Assembly (NCBI GenBank): GCA_023014365.1
Contig: JAEBUN010000024.1
Location: forward strand, 744,001 to 808,000
Length of the DNA stretch: 64,000 bases
Source of the DNA: Lepiota brunneoincarnata
Taxonomy: Eukaryota > Basidiomycota > Agaricomycetes > Agaricales > Agaricaceae
Reading direction: 5' to 3'
Position 1 is the stretch's first letter; each line of letters opens with the position of its first letter. The notes beneath the pieces were generated by a model. That model was not told the origin of the DNA and searched no databases. It saw nothing but the letters and a program-made list of their open reading frames with translations. The position numbers and the translations under genes are program-made. This document shows positions 54,787 to 63,821 of the stretch, one piece after another.

Positions 54787-55754
54787 CTCTGCTGCTTATC
54801 TCTTGCTCGCCCTCTACTCTACTCTGCTCTGCCGACGTACTGAACGCGTCGAGGTACCCTGGTCGTTCAAAAACGACGTACGAAAGAAAACCGCCTCTCT
54901 GTGTAGCCATCGCTACGTCCCTCAACCTCTCCCCGCCAGACGACCTGGCTTATCTACTCATCTTCGTCTTCACCTCTACCGCCACCCTCATCGCCTATCG
55001 AATCATCACTTTAGAACTCGAACGTATCACGTGCCCCTGTCACTGTTGCGTCGTCAGATCGTGGAATCTATATTCAGGGATATCCATAATCGCCACCCAA
55101 TTCTTCATACTTCTAGCGATAATCGATCGCTAGACAAATATCACCACGCCTCCAAAGAAATTCTCGGCCCGAGAATCCCCATCACCCCCACCTCCCAAAT
55201 CAAGAACTAGAATCTCAGGATCAGGAACCAAAAACCCAGATCCCAGAAGAAACCCTATTCCCACGCAGACACCATCCCCATTTTACCCCCCATCTCCATT
55301 CGACTCACCCACTCCAAGTACATCAACACGTACAAGAACAAGTTTTGCTGACGAACTAGCAGAACGACAAAGACTACAACACGAAAAAGAACTACAAGAA
55401 CATTACGAACGAGAAGAAGAAAAACGCAAACAAGCCAACGAATACCGTGCTAAAGTAGACCCATTAAACGACTACAAACTCCAAAGACTTAAAAACGCCC
55501 TCAAACAACCTAGAGGACTTTCCACATCAGAGGAAGATTTACTCTCACGCCACGAATACGCCGTAAATCAAGGAAAACCCCAAGAAGACAACGACTCCGA
55601 CGTCTATATAACAGACGACAACCAATCAGATCCCGATCCACAACCACCCGCATTACCCGCACCAACCATACCCTTAGCCCTACCGGCTCCACCGTTGCGA
55701 CCAACACAACCCCCACCACCACCATCGCCGCCGCCACCCGGACAATTACAAATA
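54783..55754 (+). other. ATG-less Gypsy-2 leader with in-frame open reading, two hydrophobic segments
   Basis: From the predicted start site (about 54601) to 55754 there is not one ATG on the sense strand. In the frame of Gag, codons 54783-55130 are open (116 codons) and encode two hydrophobic segments, LAYLLIFVFTSTATLIAY and GISIIATQFFILLAII, with a CPCHCC cysteine cluster between. One TAG (55131-55133) follows, then the frame is open to Gag. That second part is Pro/Ser-rich, then strongly charged and helical (DELAERQRLQHEKELQEHYE). Gypsy-1 keeps both the hydrophobic frame and the TAG. It may be translated from a non-AUG start, or be a structured leader. Confidence 0.6.
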
Positions 55755-56945
55755 ATGGCCGCCGCAGCTACCCCAAAGGAGTTAGGACTCCTCAAACCCA
55801 TCGCCTTCGATGGAACTAGAAGACTGTTCGAAGATTGGATCTTCCAATGCGAAGTTTACGTGCTCGCTAATGCGACCACTTACAACACCGATCTCACTAG
55901 GACCTTATTTGTCCTTTCGACAATGCAATCAGGAGATGCCCGAGCCTGGGCTAGACAGTACCTCCACGAAAGAAACGCCCAAACCCCACAAGGACAACCC
56001 ATAGTCATGGAATCATGGGACAACTTCACCGCCCGACTTAGGGCCGACTTCACCCCAGCGGACGAACATGCGTATGCACATACCAGACTCCAAACCCTGC
56101 ATCAAGCAGGTAAACCAATGACCGAGTTCAACGCTCAGTTCAAAGAACTTGTCCGACAATCCGGACTAAATGAAGATCGCACATTAATCGATCTATACCG
56201 CAAGGCAATCGACCGTCGCATTGCCATGAAAATCGACGAATCGGAGAATCCTCCGACAACTATCACCGCTTGGTACACCCGAGCAAATAAACTCGACGAC
56301 AACTTCCGCCGAATCAATGCCCTCTATGGCACCCCCAGAAACACGTTTCCCCAAAGAAACCAATACCAACCCAACCGCGGACCAAGCCGTCCAAACAACA
56401 ACGTGCCCTACGCACAATTCTACCAAAAGAGCAATGCTCCATGATTCACCCCACGCGACCCGCATGCCATGGAAGTAGACCATGTCACGATAGAAGAAGG
56501 ATTCGAAGATCCCTATCCCGAAATCCCACAACCGGAATATGCCGAAGAAAACTCCGCACAAGAACCATTGGAGTTAGATGCCGTTGTCACCGGACAACAA
56601 ATGAAATCATACCAAAACCAGGAATGCTTCCGATGTGGAGCCAAAGATCATTGGGTCAGCAAATGCCCCCAACCACCGCCAGCTAGACGCTTCCCAGGAA
56701 TGCGCACCAACCCCCCTCGTCCTGCAAGAAACCCCAACCGTCCCTCCCCTGGACAACAAAACATTCGTCCCGGATTCCCAAACTGGAATTCCCAACAATC
56801 ACCGCAACGCAAGTACTCCCTTGCAGTCGCAGAAGTCGCATCTCAGATGCGCCAAATGGTCGATGACCTCGATCCAGAACTCCAACAAGAACTCCACTCC
56901 GCGCTAGCCGAGGACCCGGAGATGCGTCCATTCCAGGATTTTTAA
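55755..56945 (+). CDS. gag: Gypsy-2 Gag (one internal TGA)
   Basis: The first ATG of the transcript (AATAATGG, good context) opens MAAAATPKELGLLKPIAFDG with TRRLFEDWIFQCEVYVLANA. A Gag/retrotransposon core follows (MESWDNFTARLRADFTPADE, MTEFNAQFKELVRQSGLNED) and a CCHC zinc knuckle CFRCGAKDHWVSKC near 56629. It ends PFQDF then TAA. Gag forms the particle and binds the RNA. An in-frame TGA at 56442-56444 (NAP-stop-FTPRD) interrupts it before the knuckle; it probably arose from CGA by a CpG transition. Gypsy-1 has a sense codon there. Confidence 0.88.
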
Positions 56946-56952
56946 AAAGGAA
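56936..56952 (+). other. Gag-Pol -1 overlap at T5A5
   Basis: Gag ends GAT TTT TAA AAA. The Pol frame is -1 and reads GGA TTT TTA AAA AGG straight through, then open to 58909. A slip of the Phe codon TTT by one base on the T run would join Gag to Pol. The same bases are kept in Gypsy-1. Confidence 0.55.
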
Positions 56953-59900
56953 CGCTGTCGACAGATGTGCCCCTGCACATTCCAGAACTCAGAAGGACAT
57001 TTCGTACTCTCACTCCCAGAAGGACATTTTCTCGATAAACTCTGTACAATTACGACTATCCCCGAATAAACGATCCCTTTTCTTACCCATCGAGATTTGG
57101 AGTGAACGGACATCAAAACCTGTGGCCATCACCGCCCTGATAGACTCAGGAGCCCAAGGGAACTTTATCTCCCACAAAGTCGTTGAACAACATGGTTATC
57201 AAACCAAACGGCTGGACCAACCAATTCCACTCAGTAACGTTGACGGAACTGATAATCAACATGGCAAGATCCATGAATACATCAAAATCAGAACCATCAT
57301 TGATGGAAGAGATTGCACGCTAGAAGCGTACGTCACAAACACTGGTGAGAAGGACCTCATCATCAGATTTCCCTGGTTGGAACAATATAACCCCGACATC
57401 AACTGGAAAACCAAGACATTCTCTTGGAAACCACAAATCGACCACCAGGATTTCTCGAAACTCCTCAGAACCCTACGACGACCTGTCAAACTCAACTCCA
57501 TCGCCATGGACATAATGGCTGGAAAAACCTCTCAACCCGAGGAAAACCCCGAGGAATACATCAACCTGTCAAATGTTGACCTCGACACCTTCTCTCTAGA
57601 AAGAGAAATGAACCCCATGCTTCTAACCCCATTAGAAGTAAACGCCAAAGCGACACACGCCACAACGCTCCACAATGAGCAACATAATCCGACAAGATCG
57701 GCAAACCAAAAAGGAAAACAACCGGAATCAAACAAGGAAACACCCGAGATCCCTCGGAGATTCGCCCGATGGGCTAAAATATTCAACAAGAAAGCCTCCG
57801 AACGATTCCCACCATCAAGAACGTTTGATCATGAAATCGAACTAAAACCGACATTCGAAGCGAAATCAATGAAACCTTATCAAGTGGCACCTGCCGAAGA
57901 AAAAGCATTGAAAGAATTCATAGACGAAAACCTCCGAAAAGGCTACATCCGCCCCTCAAAATCCCCTATGGCATCACCCTTCTTCTTCGTTGCCAAGAAA
58001 GGAGGAGACCTCCGACCCTGCCAAGACTATCGTTATCTAAACGATCACACTGTCAAAAATGCCTACCCAATTCCCATGATTTCCTCTATCATGGACAAAC
58101 TCAAAGGAGCTAAGTATTTCACTAAGCTCGACGTCCGCCTAGGATACAATAACGTCAGAATCAAAGATGGCGACCAATGGAAAGCAGCGTTCAAGACTCC
58201 CATGGGTCTTTTTGAACCAACTGTCATGTTTTTCGGGCTTTGCAACAGTCCCGCGACGTTCCAACATATGATGGACACGTTATTCTCCGAAATAATGGAG
58301 AAAGGAGGAATCATCATCTACATGGACGATATTCTAATCTATGGTAAAACCAAGGAAGAAACCGACCGACTTACAGAGAAAGTACTGCAAATCCTGCAGG
58401 AAAACGACCTCTACCTCAAAACGGAGAAATGCGAGTTCAACAAACAACGACTCGAATACCTCGGCATGATTATCACGCCAGACGAGATCAAAATGGATCC
58501 CGGAAAACTCAAGGGAATAGAAGATTGGCCAATACCAAAAACTGTCCGACATGTTCGGAAATTCATCGGATTTTGTAACTTCTACCGGAAGTTCATCCGC
58601 AACTACTCCCACCACACCAAACCCCTGAACCAACTCCTTTCCAAATCAAACAAATTCGAATGGAAAGAAGAACAACAGAAAGCGTTCGAAACACTCAAGA
58701 ATGAATTCTTAAAGGAACCGGTACTCCTCATGCCCGACTCCACAAAACCCTTCGAAATAGAAGCTGATGCTTCTAAATTCGCATCAGGAGCTGTCCTATA
58801 TCAACACGACATCAACGGAATACGGAAACCCGTATCATTCTATTCAAAGACGTTCGGACCAGCGGAACGCAATTACGACATCTACGACAGGGAACTCCTC
58901 GCTATTATCTGAGCCCTCGAAGAATGGCGCCACTACCTCCTTGGCAGCCCCCATACTGTCCGTATCAGAACGGATCACCAAAACCTAACCTACTGGCGTA
59001 AACCCCAGAAAATCAACCGCCGACAAGCACGATGGGTACAGACCCTCGCGGATTACAACTTCAAATTAGAACATGTTCCAGGATCAAAGATCCCCGCACC
59101 AGACGCACTATCAAGACGTCCAGACCACATCCCTGATGAGGATAACGATAACGAAGATGTCACCATACTTCCAAAGAACCTCTTTATCGCCACCGCCGAC
59201 ATAAAAGATCAAAATCTGATCACAATACTCCCAGAACACCTCTTTATCGCCACCATCGATATGGAACTCCAAGAAAGAATCACAGAATCACCAAAATACG
59301 ATGCTAGAACCACCGAAGCGTTCAAACTCCTAAAAGAAGTCCACCCTAACGCCGCCGATAAAGACTTCGGAACAGTTCCAACCCCGAACGGTTCACTCCT
59401 CACGTTCCAAGAACGTGTCATCATTCCAGAGGACCTCCAACTCAGACGCGATGTCATTGCAAGATACCACGACCACCCTACACATGGCCACCCTGGAGAA
59501 CAGGAAACATACCGCCTCGCCAAGAAAGAAGTATATTGGCCAGGAATGTCGACGTTCATAAAGAACTACGTCAAAGGCTGTCCAGAGTGTCAACAACACA
59601 AAATCATACGCAGACCGGATCACGCACCGACTCAACCGATTCCCCCACCATCCTCTAAACGCCCATTTGCCCAGATCTCATGGGATCTTATCACCGGTCT
59701 ATCGCCTAGCGCCGGCCACAATGCGATATTGTCCGTGGTGGACCACGGCCTTATGAAGGGGGTAATTTTCATCCCAACCTCAGATCGATCAAACGCCGAT
59801 GACATCGGACGACTATTAATAGAAAAAGTCTTCACCAGATTCGGACTACCCGACAAAATCATATCAGATCGAGACCCCAGATTCGCCGCCAACTCCCTCA

Positions 59901-60781
59901 GACAGCTAGCCAAACGCCTTAACATCCAACAGGCATTTTCAACCGCATACCATCCCCAGACAGATGGTTCCACAGAACGATACAATCAAGAAATCGAGAC
60001 CTATCTCGCCATATACTGCACCAGGAATCCCCTTGACTGGTCAGAAACCCTCCCTATCGCCGAATTCGCACACAACTCCAAAATACATGCCTCGAGGCAG
60101 AAATCCCCATTTGAACTAATCATGGGATACAACCCTCCACCGATACCCACGGTAATGGAAACATCGAACTTTCCATCAGTAGACGAACGCATCAGACTCC
60201 TCGATGATGCCAGAAAGGAAGCACACGCGGCACATCAACTCTCCGCCGACATTATGAAACAAAGAACCAGAAGAACTGTCAAACCCCTTGAAACACGTCA
60301 AAAGGTATGGCTAGAAGCCAAGAACCTCAAACTCCCCTTCATTTCCAACAAAATATCCCCAAAACGACTAGGACCCTTCCTTATCACAGAAGTCCTATCA
60401 CCGCTCACCTACAAACTAAAACTTCCGATCAAATGGAAGATACATCCAATATTCCATAGAAACCTTCTAACTCCATACGCCGAAACAGAAGCATACGGAT
60501 CTCATCCGACCCCACCACCACCAGACATCATCAATGAAGAAGAAGAGTACGAAATAGAAGCCATTCTAAACCACCGACAACATCGTGGAAAACTCCAATA
60601 CTACGTCAAATGGAAAGGATACTCCCACACGGAGAACGAATGGATCACCGATGAAACACTTCATGAGAACGCCAAAGAGTACTTGACCAAGTATAAAGAA
60701 GCTCATGGAATTCTCCAGAAAGAACAAGAACCCACCAGAACCAACCAAAGACAACTTCGCTCCCACAACAAACGTACTTAA
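56943..60781 (+). CDS. pol: Gypsy-2 Pol: PR-RT-RNase H-IN-chromodomain (one internal TGA)
   Basis: One frame from the Gag overlap to the TAA at 60779-60781, with a single TGA at 58910-58912. Protease: AITALIDSGAQGNFISHK. RT: DYRYLNDHTVKNAYPIPMIS, TKLDVRLGYNNVRIKDGDQW, GLCNSPATFQHMMD and the catalytic IIYMDDILIY. RNase H: ASKFASGAVLYQHDINGIRK, YDRELLAII, then ALEEWRHYL after the TGA. Integrase: HHCC finger (HDHPTHGHP to CPECQQHK), catalytic WDLITGL, DRDPRFAANS and HPQTDGSTERYNQEIE. A GPF-type module (KISPKRLGPFLI) and a C-terminal chromodomain (EEYEIEAILNHRQHRGKLQY, YVKWKGYSHTENEWI) follow. The TGA probably replaced an Arg CGA and is present in Gypsy-1 too. Confidence 0.92.
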
Positions 60782-60783
60782 AG

Positions 60784-61908
60784 ATGCCCATGAACCTCGA
60801 CCTCACTCGCCCCCAAACTACTCCCCCTTTCTCAACAACACCTTCACCAACCTCCTCATCATCCTCTGTCGTCATCATAAACAATACAAACGTCGAACAT
60901 ACAACACTTCAAACAACTCCCGTTCCGGCCCCGTCTCCCTACACCCCCTCTCACACCTTCGCCGCAACATACGCCTCCTCCAAGGACGAGACCCCCGACC
61001 CCAACGACACTCCAGAACCAACAGCTGCCCCAGCCGCCTCCCTTAGATACCATACAGCTGGAGTACGATCATATGGACCAGATCACCCTTCTGACGGAGA
61101 TCTGCGTGAGGCTGCCACCAACGGAGCCTTTACGATTAAATTGGAACACACTCCAATTTCAGAATACGACCGACAACTCTGGTACGACTATACCCACCAC
61201 GTACAACAGACTAAGGCTCTCGCTACTGCGTACAATATGCAACGTGCCTGGGCAGAATCACTCGAGCGACTTCTCCGCTCAAGATCGGGCCTCATGTCCG
61301 AGGTGTCGAAGAACCTACCCAAACGAAATGAGGTACATACCTCGCAGCCCCCCACCACAACCATCCCCACCACTACCACGACAACCACTGCCGCTATTAT
61401 CACCACCGCCCCCAGTAAGGGAAGAAAGCCCGCCAGTATCAGAAATCCCTTCAGACTTCTCACCCCCACCAAGGACACCACCCACACCGTCACCAGTAAC
61501 AACGTCCCGGTTCGGAACTCCCCCAACCCCATTCACCAGCGAACCAACCCCCGAACCACTGACAGATCGGTCTGCATCCAATGCAGACACACAGGACACT
61601 GGGCCATGGATTGCCCCCAATTTGCCTGCCTCGGATGCAAGCAATATGCCCCAGGACACTACTCATACGATTGCATCAAATACAGATGTCCCCATTGCGC
61701 CGTCTTTCAACCGCGCCATAAACGGACCGAATGCCCAAGTCGAAAGACTCGACACGCCCCCTACTCCAGAAATCCTACAGCCCGTCCCTCGACCGTTCCC
61801 ACAACTCACCATCGATACATCGATCTCACCCACGACGATTATTACGAGGAATGTTACGACGACGTGGCCGAATCAAACATCACAGGAGAACCATGCGGTT
61901 CCTTCTGA
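60784..61908 (+). CDS. Gypsy-2 ORF3a, zinc-knuckle protein 3' of Pol, 374 aa
   Basis: The ATG lies 2 nt after the Pol stop. A Thr/Pro/Ser-rich N-terminus (MPMNLDLTRPQTTPPFSTTP) is followed by a folded-looking block (HTAGVRSYGPDHPSDGDLRE, SEYDRQLWYDYTHHVQQTKA, AWAESLERLLRSRSGLMSEV). Two cysteine knuckles follow: CIQCRHTGHWAMDC (canonical C-x2-C-x4-H-x4-C) and CLGCKQYAPGHYSYDC (C-x2-C-x6-H-x4-C), then CPHC. A second Gag-like nucleic-acid-binding protein downstream of pol is unusual for chromoviruses. No envelope-like hydrophobic segment. It overlaps ORF3b in another frame. Function unknown; RNA binding or chaperoning is likely from the knuckles. Confidence 0.7.
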   Translation: MPMNLDLTRPQTTPPFSTTPSPTSSSSSVVIINNTNVEHTTLQTTPVPAPSPYTPSHTFAATYASSKDETPDPNDTPEPTAAPAASLRYHTAGVRSYGPDHPSDGDLREAATNGAFTIKLEHTPISEYDRQLWYDYTHHVQQTKALATAYNMQRAWAESLERLLRSRSGLMSEVSKNLPKRNEVHTSQPPTTTIPTTTTTTTAAIITTAPSKGRKPASIRNPFRLLTPTKDTTHTVTSNNVPVRNSPNPIHQRTNPRTTDRSVCIQCRHTGHWAMDCPQFACLGCKQYAPGHYSYDCIKYRCPHCAVFQPRHKRTECPSRKTRHAPYSRNPTARPSTVPTTHHRYIDLTHDDYYEECYDDVAESNITGEPCGSF

Positions 61909-62152
61909 AACAAACCAACTCACCCCACCAGAAGAAAGAATCGAAAGTCCCCATTTCAGACGCCTTCTATATGATATCTTTTACCCAGGACAGCCCCCAT
62001 CCCCAGAAACCGCCGCCGTACTCGATCTTCACAGAACTCCCACTCCTACCTTCTCCCCTGTCATTCCCCCCAGACCAGACTCTACCGACCTACCCCAGAT
62101 CGACTACTACGAACCAAATTACTTAGCCGAATACCCGGAAGAAGGAAACTAA
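61073..62152 (+). CDS. Gypsy-2 ORF3b, Pro/Thr-rich ORF overlapping ORF3a, up to 359 aa
   Basis: Open in the +1 frame relative to ORF3a from 61073 and continuing 244 nt past its end, to a TAA just before the 3' LTR. The overlap of 836 bp is open in both frames. The unique end reads PPEERIESPHFRRLLYDIFY, PGQPPSPE and YYEPNYLAEYPEEGN, which looks protein-like. Low-complexity Pro/Thr/Ser elsewhere. It may be expressed as the C-terminal part of an ORF3a fusion by frameshifting, independently, or not at all. The frame is also largely open in Gypsy-1. Confidence 0.45.
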   Translation: MDQITLLTEICVRLPPTEPLRLNWNTLQFQNTTDNSGTTIPTTYNRLRLSLLRTICNVPGQNHSSDFSAQDRASCPRCRRTYPNEMRYIPRSPPPQPSPPLPRQPLPLLSPPPPVREESPPVSEIPSDFSPPPRTPPTPSPVTTSRFGTPPTPFTSEPTPEPLTDRSASNADTQDTGPWIAPNLPASDASNMPQDTTHTIASNTDVPIAPSFNRAINGPNAQVERLDTPPTPEILQPVPRPFPQLTIDTSISPTTIITRNVTTTWPNQTSQENHAVPSETNQLTPPEERIESPHFRRLLYDIFYPGQPPSPETAAVLDLHRTPTPTFSPVIPPRPDSTDLPQIDYYEPNYLAEYPEEGN

Positions 62153-62189
62153 CGAGTTGTATGGAAAACAACTCTAGAAACGGACCTAA

Positions 62190-62575
62190 TGTTATCAGAA
62201 ACCACATCAGAAGGACAGTTATTTTTAGTTCACATTCCCATGTCACTATGAAACTATCAGTAGTGTACATCAGAAGGACTATTCTTAGTATACGCCTCAT
62301 GTTCTCTTATCTCTGACTCATAGTTACCCCGGTCTGGATTATTATAGTAGGAGCACAGCCACACTTAGAAGTATATAAGGATACAGTACAATACCTTGTA
62401 TCCTTATCTTAGTGTTATACAGTTCTTGCCTCCTATATCTCTTTGCCCTTAAACCGGCTGGACTATAGTGCTCCGTCGTCTCTAAGTCACATCTAGTAGG
62501 CCAAGACCAAGTCTGTATAGACATCTTGCCACGAACGCCGTGCTACTCAAGAGCGAACCCCTAACCCGGGTAACA
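62190..62575 (+). repeat. Gypsy-2 3' LTR (386 bp)
   Basis: One visible difference from the 5' LTR, a G to A in a CpG. A purine-rich stretch (GGAAGAAGGAAAC) lies about 40 bp upstream; no perfect polypurine tract adjoins the LTR. Confidence 0.95.
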
Positions 62576-62580
62576 ATTAT

Positions 62581-63581
62581 CTTCTACTCTAAAGCAAACC
62601 ATCCTCTCTTTGCTAAATTCTCATCATTCCTATACTAAAATTGAGGCAATTACTGGTGTTGGGTGCAGTACCATATCCAGGCTAGCCTCTAAAAATTGTT
62701 CCAGCCTTACTAAATCACTTGGAGGACGTCCTTCAAAACTCTCTACCACTAATATTCGGCATGCTATCCATCTTATCTCTGCTGGCAAGGCTGAAACTGC
62801 TGTAGATATAGCCAAATCTCTTGCTCCCATTGGGACATCAGTCTCTTCACAGACTGTAGCAAGGCATCTCAAACAGGCAGGAATGAAGGCTGTAGTCAAG
62901 CAAAAAAAGCCTTTACTCTCTGACAAGCATAGGAGGGCTAGGCTGGATTTTGCTCTGACACACCAGCATTGGACTATGGAGGACTGGAAGCTGGTTGTAT
63001 GGTCTGATGAGACCAAAATTAATTGTTTGGGGTCAGATGGGAGGAAGTGGGGATGGAAAAAGAAGGGAGAGGGGCTTAGTGAAAGATTGGTCAAGGGAAC
63101 TCTGAAGTATGGAGGAGGATCAGTGATGGTTTGGGGCTGTATGCTGTGGGATGGCCCAGGCTATGCAGTGAGGATTGATGGAAGGATGGATGCAGAGTTG
63201 TTTGTGCAAATTTTGGAGGAAGATTTGAAGAAGAGTCTCCAGTGGTACAAGCTTAAACCCCGAGATATTATCTTTCAGCAAGATAATGACCCCAAACACA
63301 AGAGTACACTGGCCAAAGAATGGTTTCAAAAAAATCATTTTAGGCTCCTAACCTGGCCAGCACAGTCACCTGACCTCAATCCCATTGAACACTTATGGGA
63401 ATATGTGAAGAGAAAGTTGGGAGAGTATGAATCTCCTCCCAAGGGTATGGAGGAGTTGTGGCAGAGGGTAGAAAAGGAGTGGGATGCTATTCCAGCTTCT
63501 GAGTGTCAGAAGTTAATTGAAAGTATGCCTAGAAGAGTAGCAGCTGTACTCAAAGCCAGGGGGGGCTACTCTAAGTACTAG
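62581..63581 (+). pseudogene. Tc1-A copy 2 transposase, 5' end separated by Gypsy-2
   Basis: The first 13 nt (ATG at 54375) lie left of Gypsy-2. The rest runs open to the stop at 63579-63581 and keeps Asp, Asp and Glu of the DD34E triad. It differs from copy 1 by one missing Ile codon by eye. The gene cannot be transcribed as one unit, but the next Met downstream is deep in the protein, so no active product is expected. Confidence 0.9.
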
Positions 63582-63821
63582 AAATAATAGGATAGCCTAG
63601 TATAATATGTCATTGACAAAACCGTTCCAATGACTTAAAATGATTACAAAATTCATAATTGCCTAATTTGGAAGTATTACATGACGCAACTTTGCAGAGT
63701 CAGATATGACATATTTGGCTATGTTTATAAATATATTCACAAATTTAGCTATTTTATTTACTGAGCTATTACTACTTTAAGTCAAAAGTACAAAACATTG
63801 GAACGGTTTTGTGGGTCACTG

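Larger units (their letters stand above)
54388..62575 (+). mobile_element. Gypsy-2: near-intact chromodomain Gypsy (chromovirus) retrotransposon, 8188 bp
   Basis: Target duplication ATTAT at 54383-54387 and 62576-62580. LTRs 54388-54773 and 62190-62575 (386 bp each) differ at one base by eye (CACGTC versus CACATC), so the insertion is recent. Order: LTR, self-priming PBS, ATG-less leader, gag, pol (PR-RT-RH-IN-chromodomain), ORF3a/ORF3b, LTR. Retrotransposition copies its RNA into DNA and inserts it; the chromodomain is known in this clade to steer insertion to marked chromatin. Confidence 0.95.
54026..63821 (+). mobile_element. Tc1-A copy 2, split by Gypsy-2
   Basis: TA at 54024-54025 and 63822-63823. 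The termini match copy 1, in opposite orientation. Without the inserted 8193 bp (Gypsy-2 plus one TSD) it would be about 1603 bp, 3 bp shorter than copy 1 because of one deleted codon. The insertion lies 13 nt after the first base of the transposase ATG. Confidence 0.95.

Noticed and set aside
54803..55210. A 135-codon ORF in the Gypsy-2 leader in another frame
   Set aside because: It has no ATG start, is basic low-complexity, and is not kept in Gypsy-1, unlike the hydrophobic frame.
61188..61659. Valine/glycine-rich open frames antisense to Gypsy-2 ORF3
   Set aside because: Shadows of the Pro/Thr-rich codons on the other strand.
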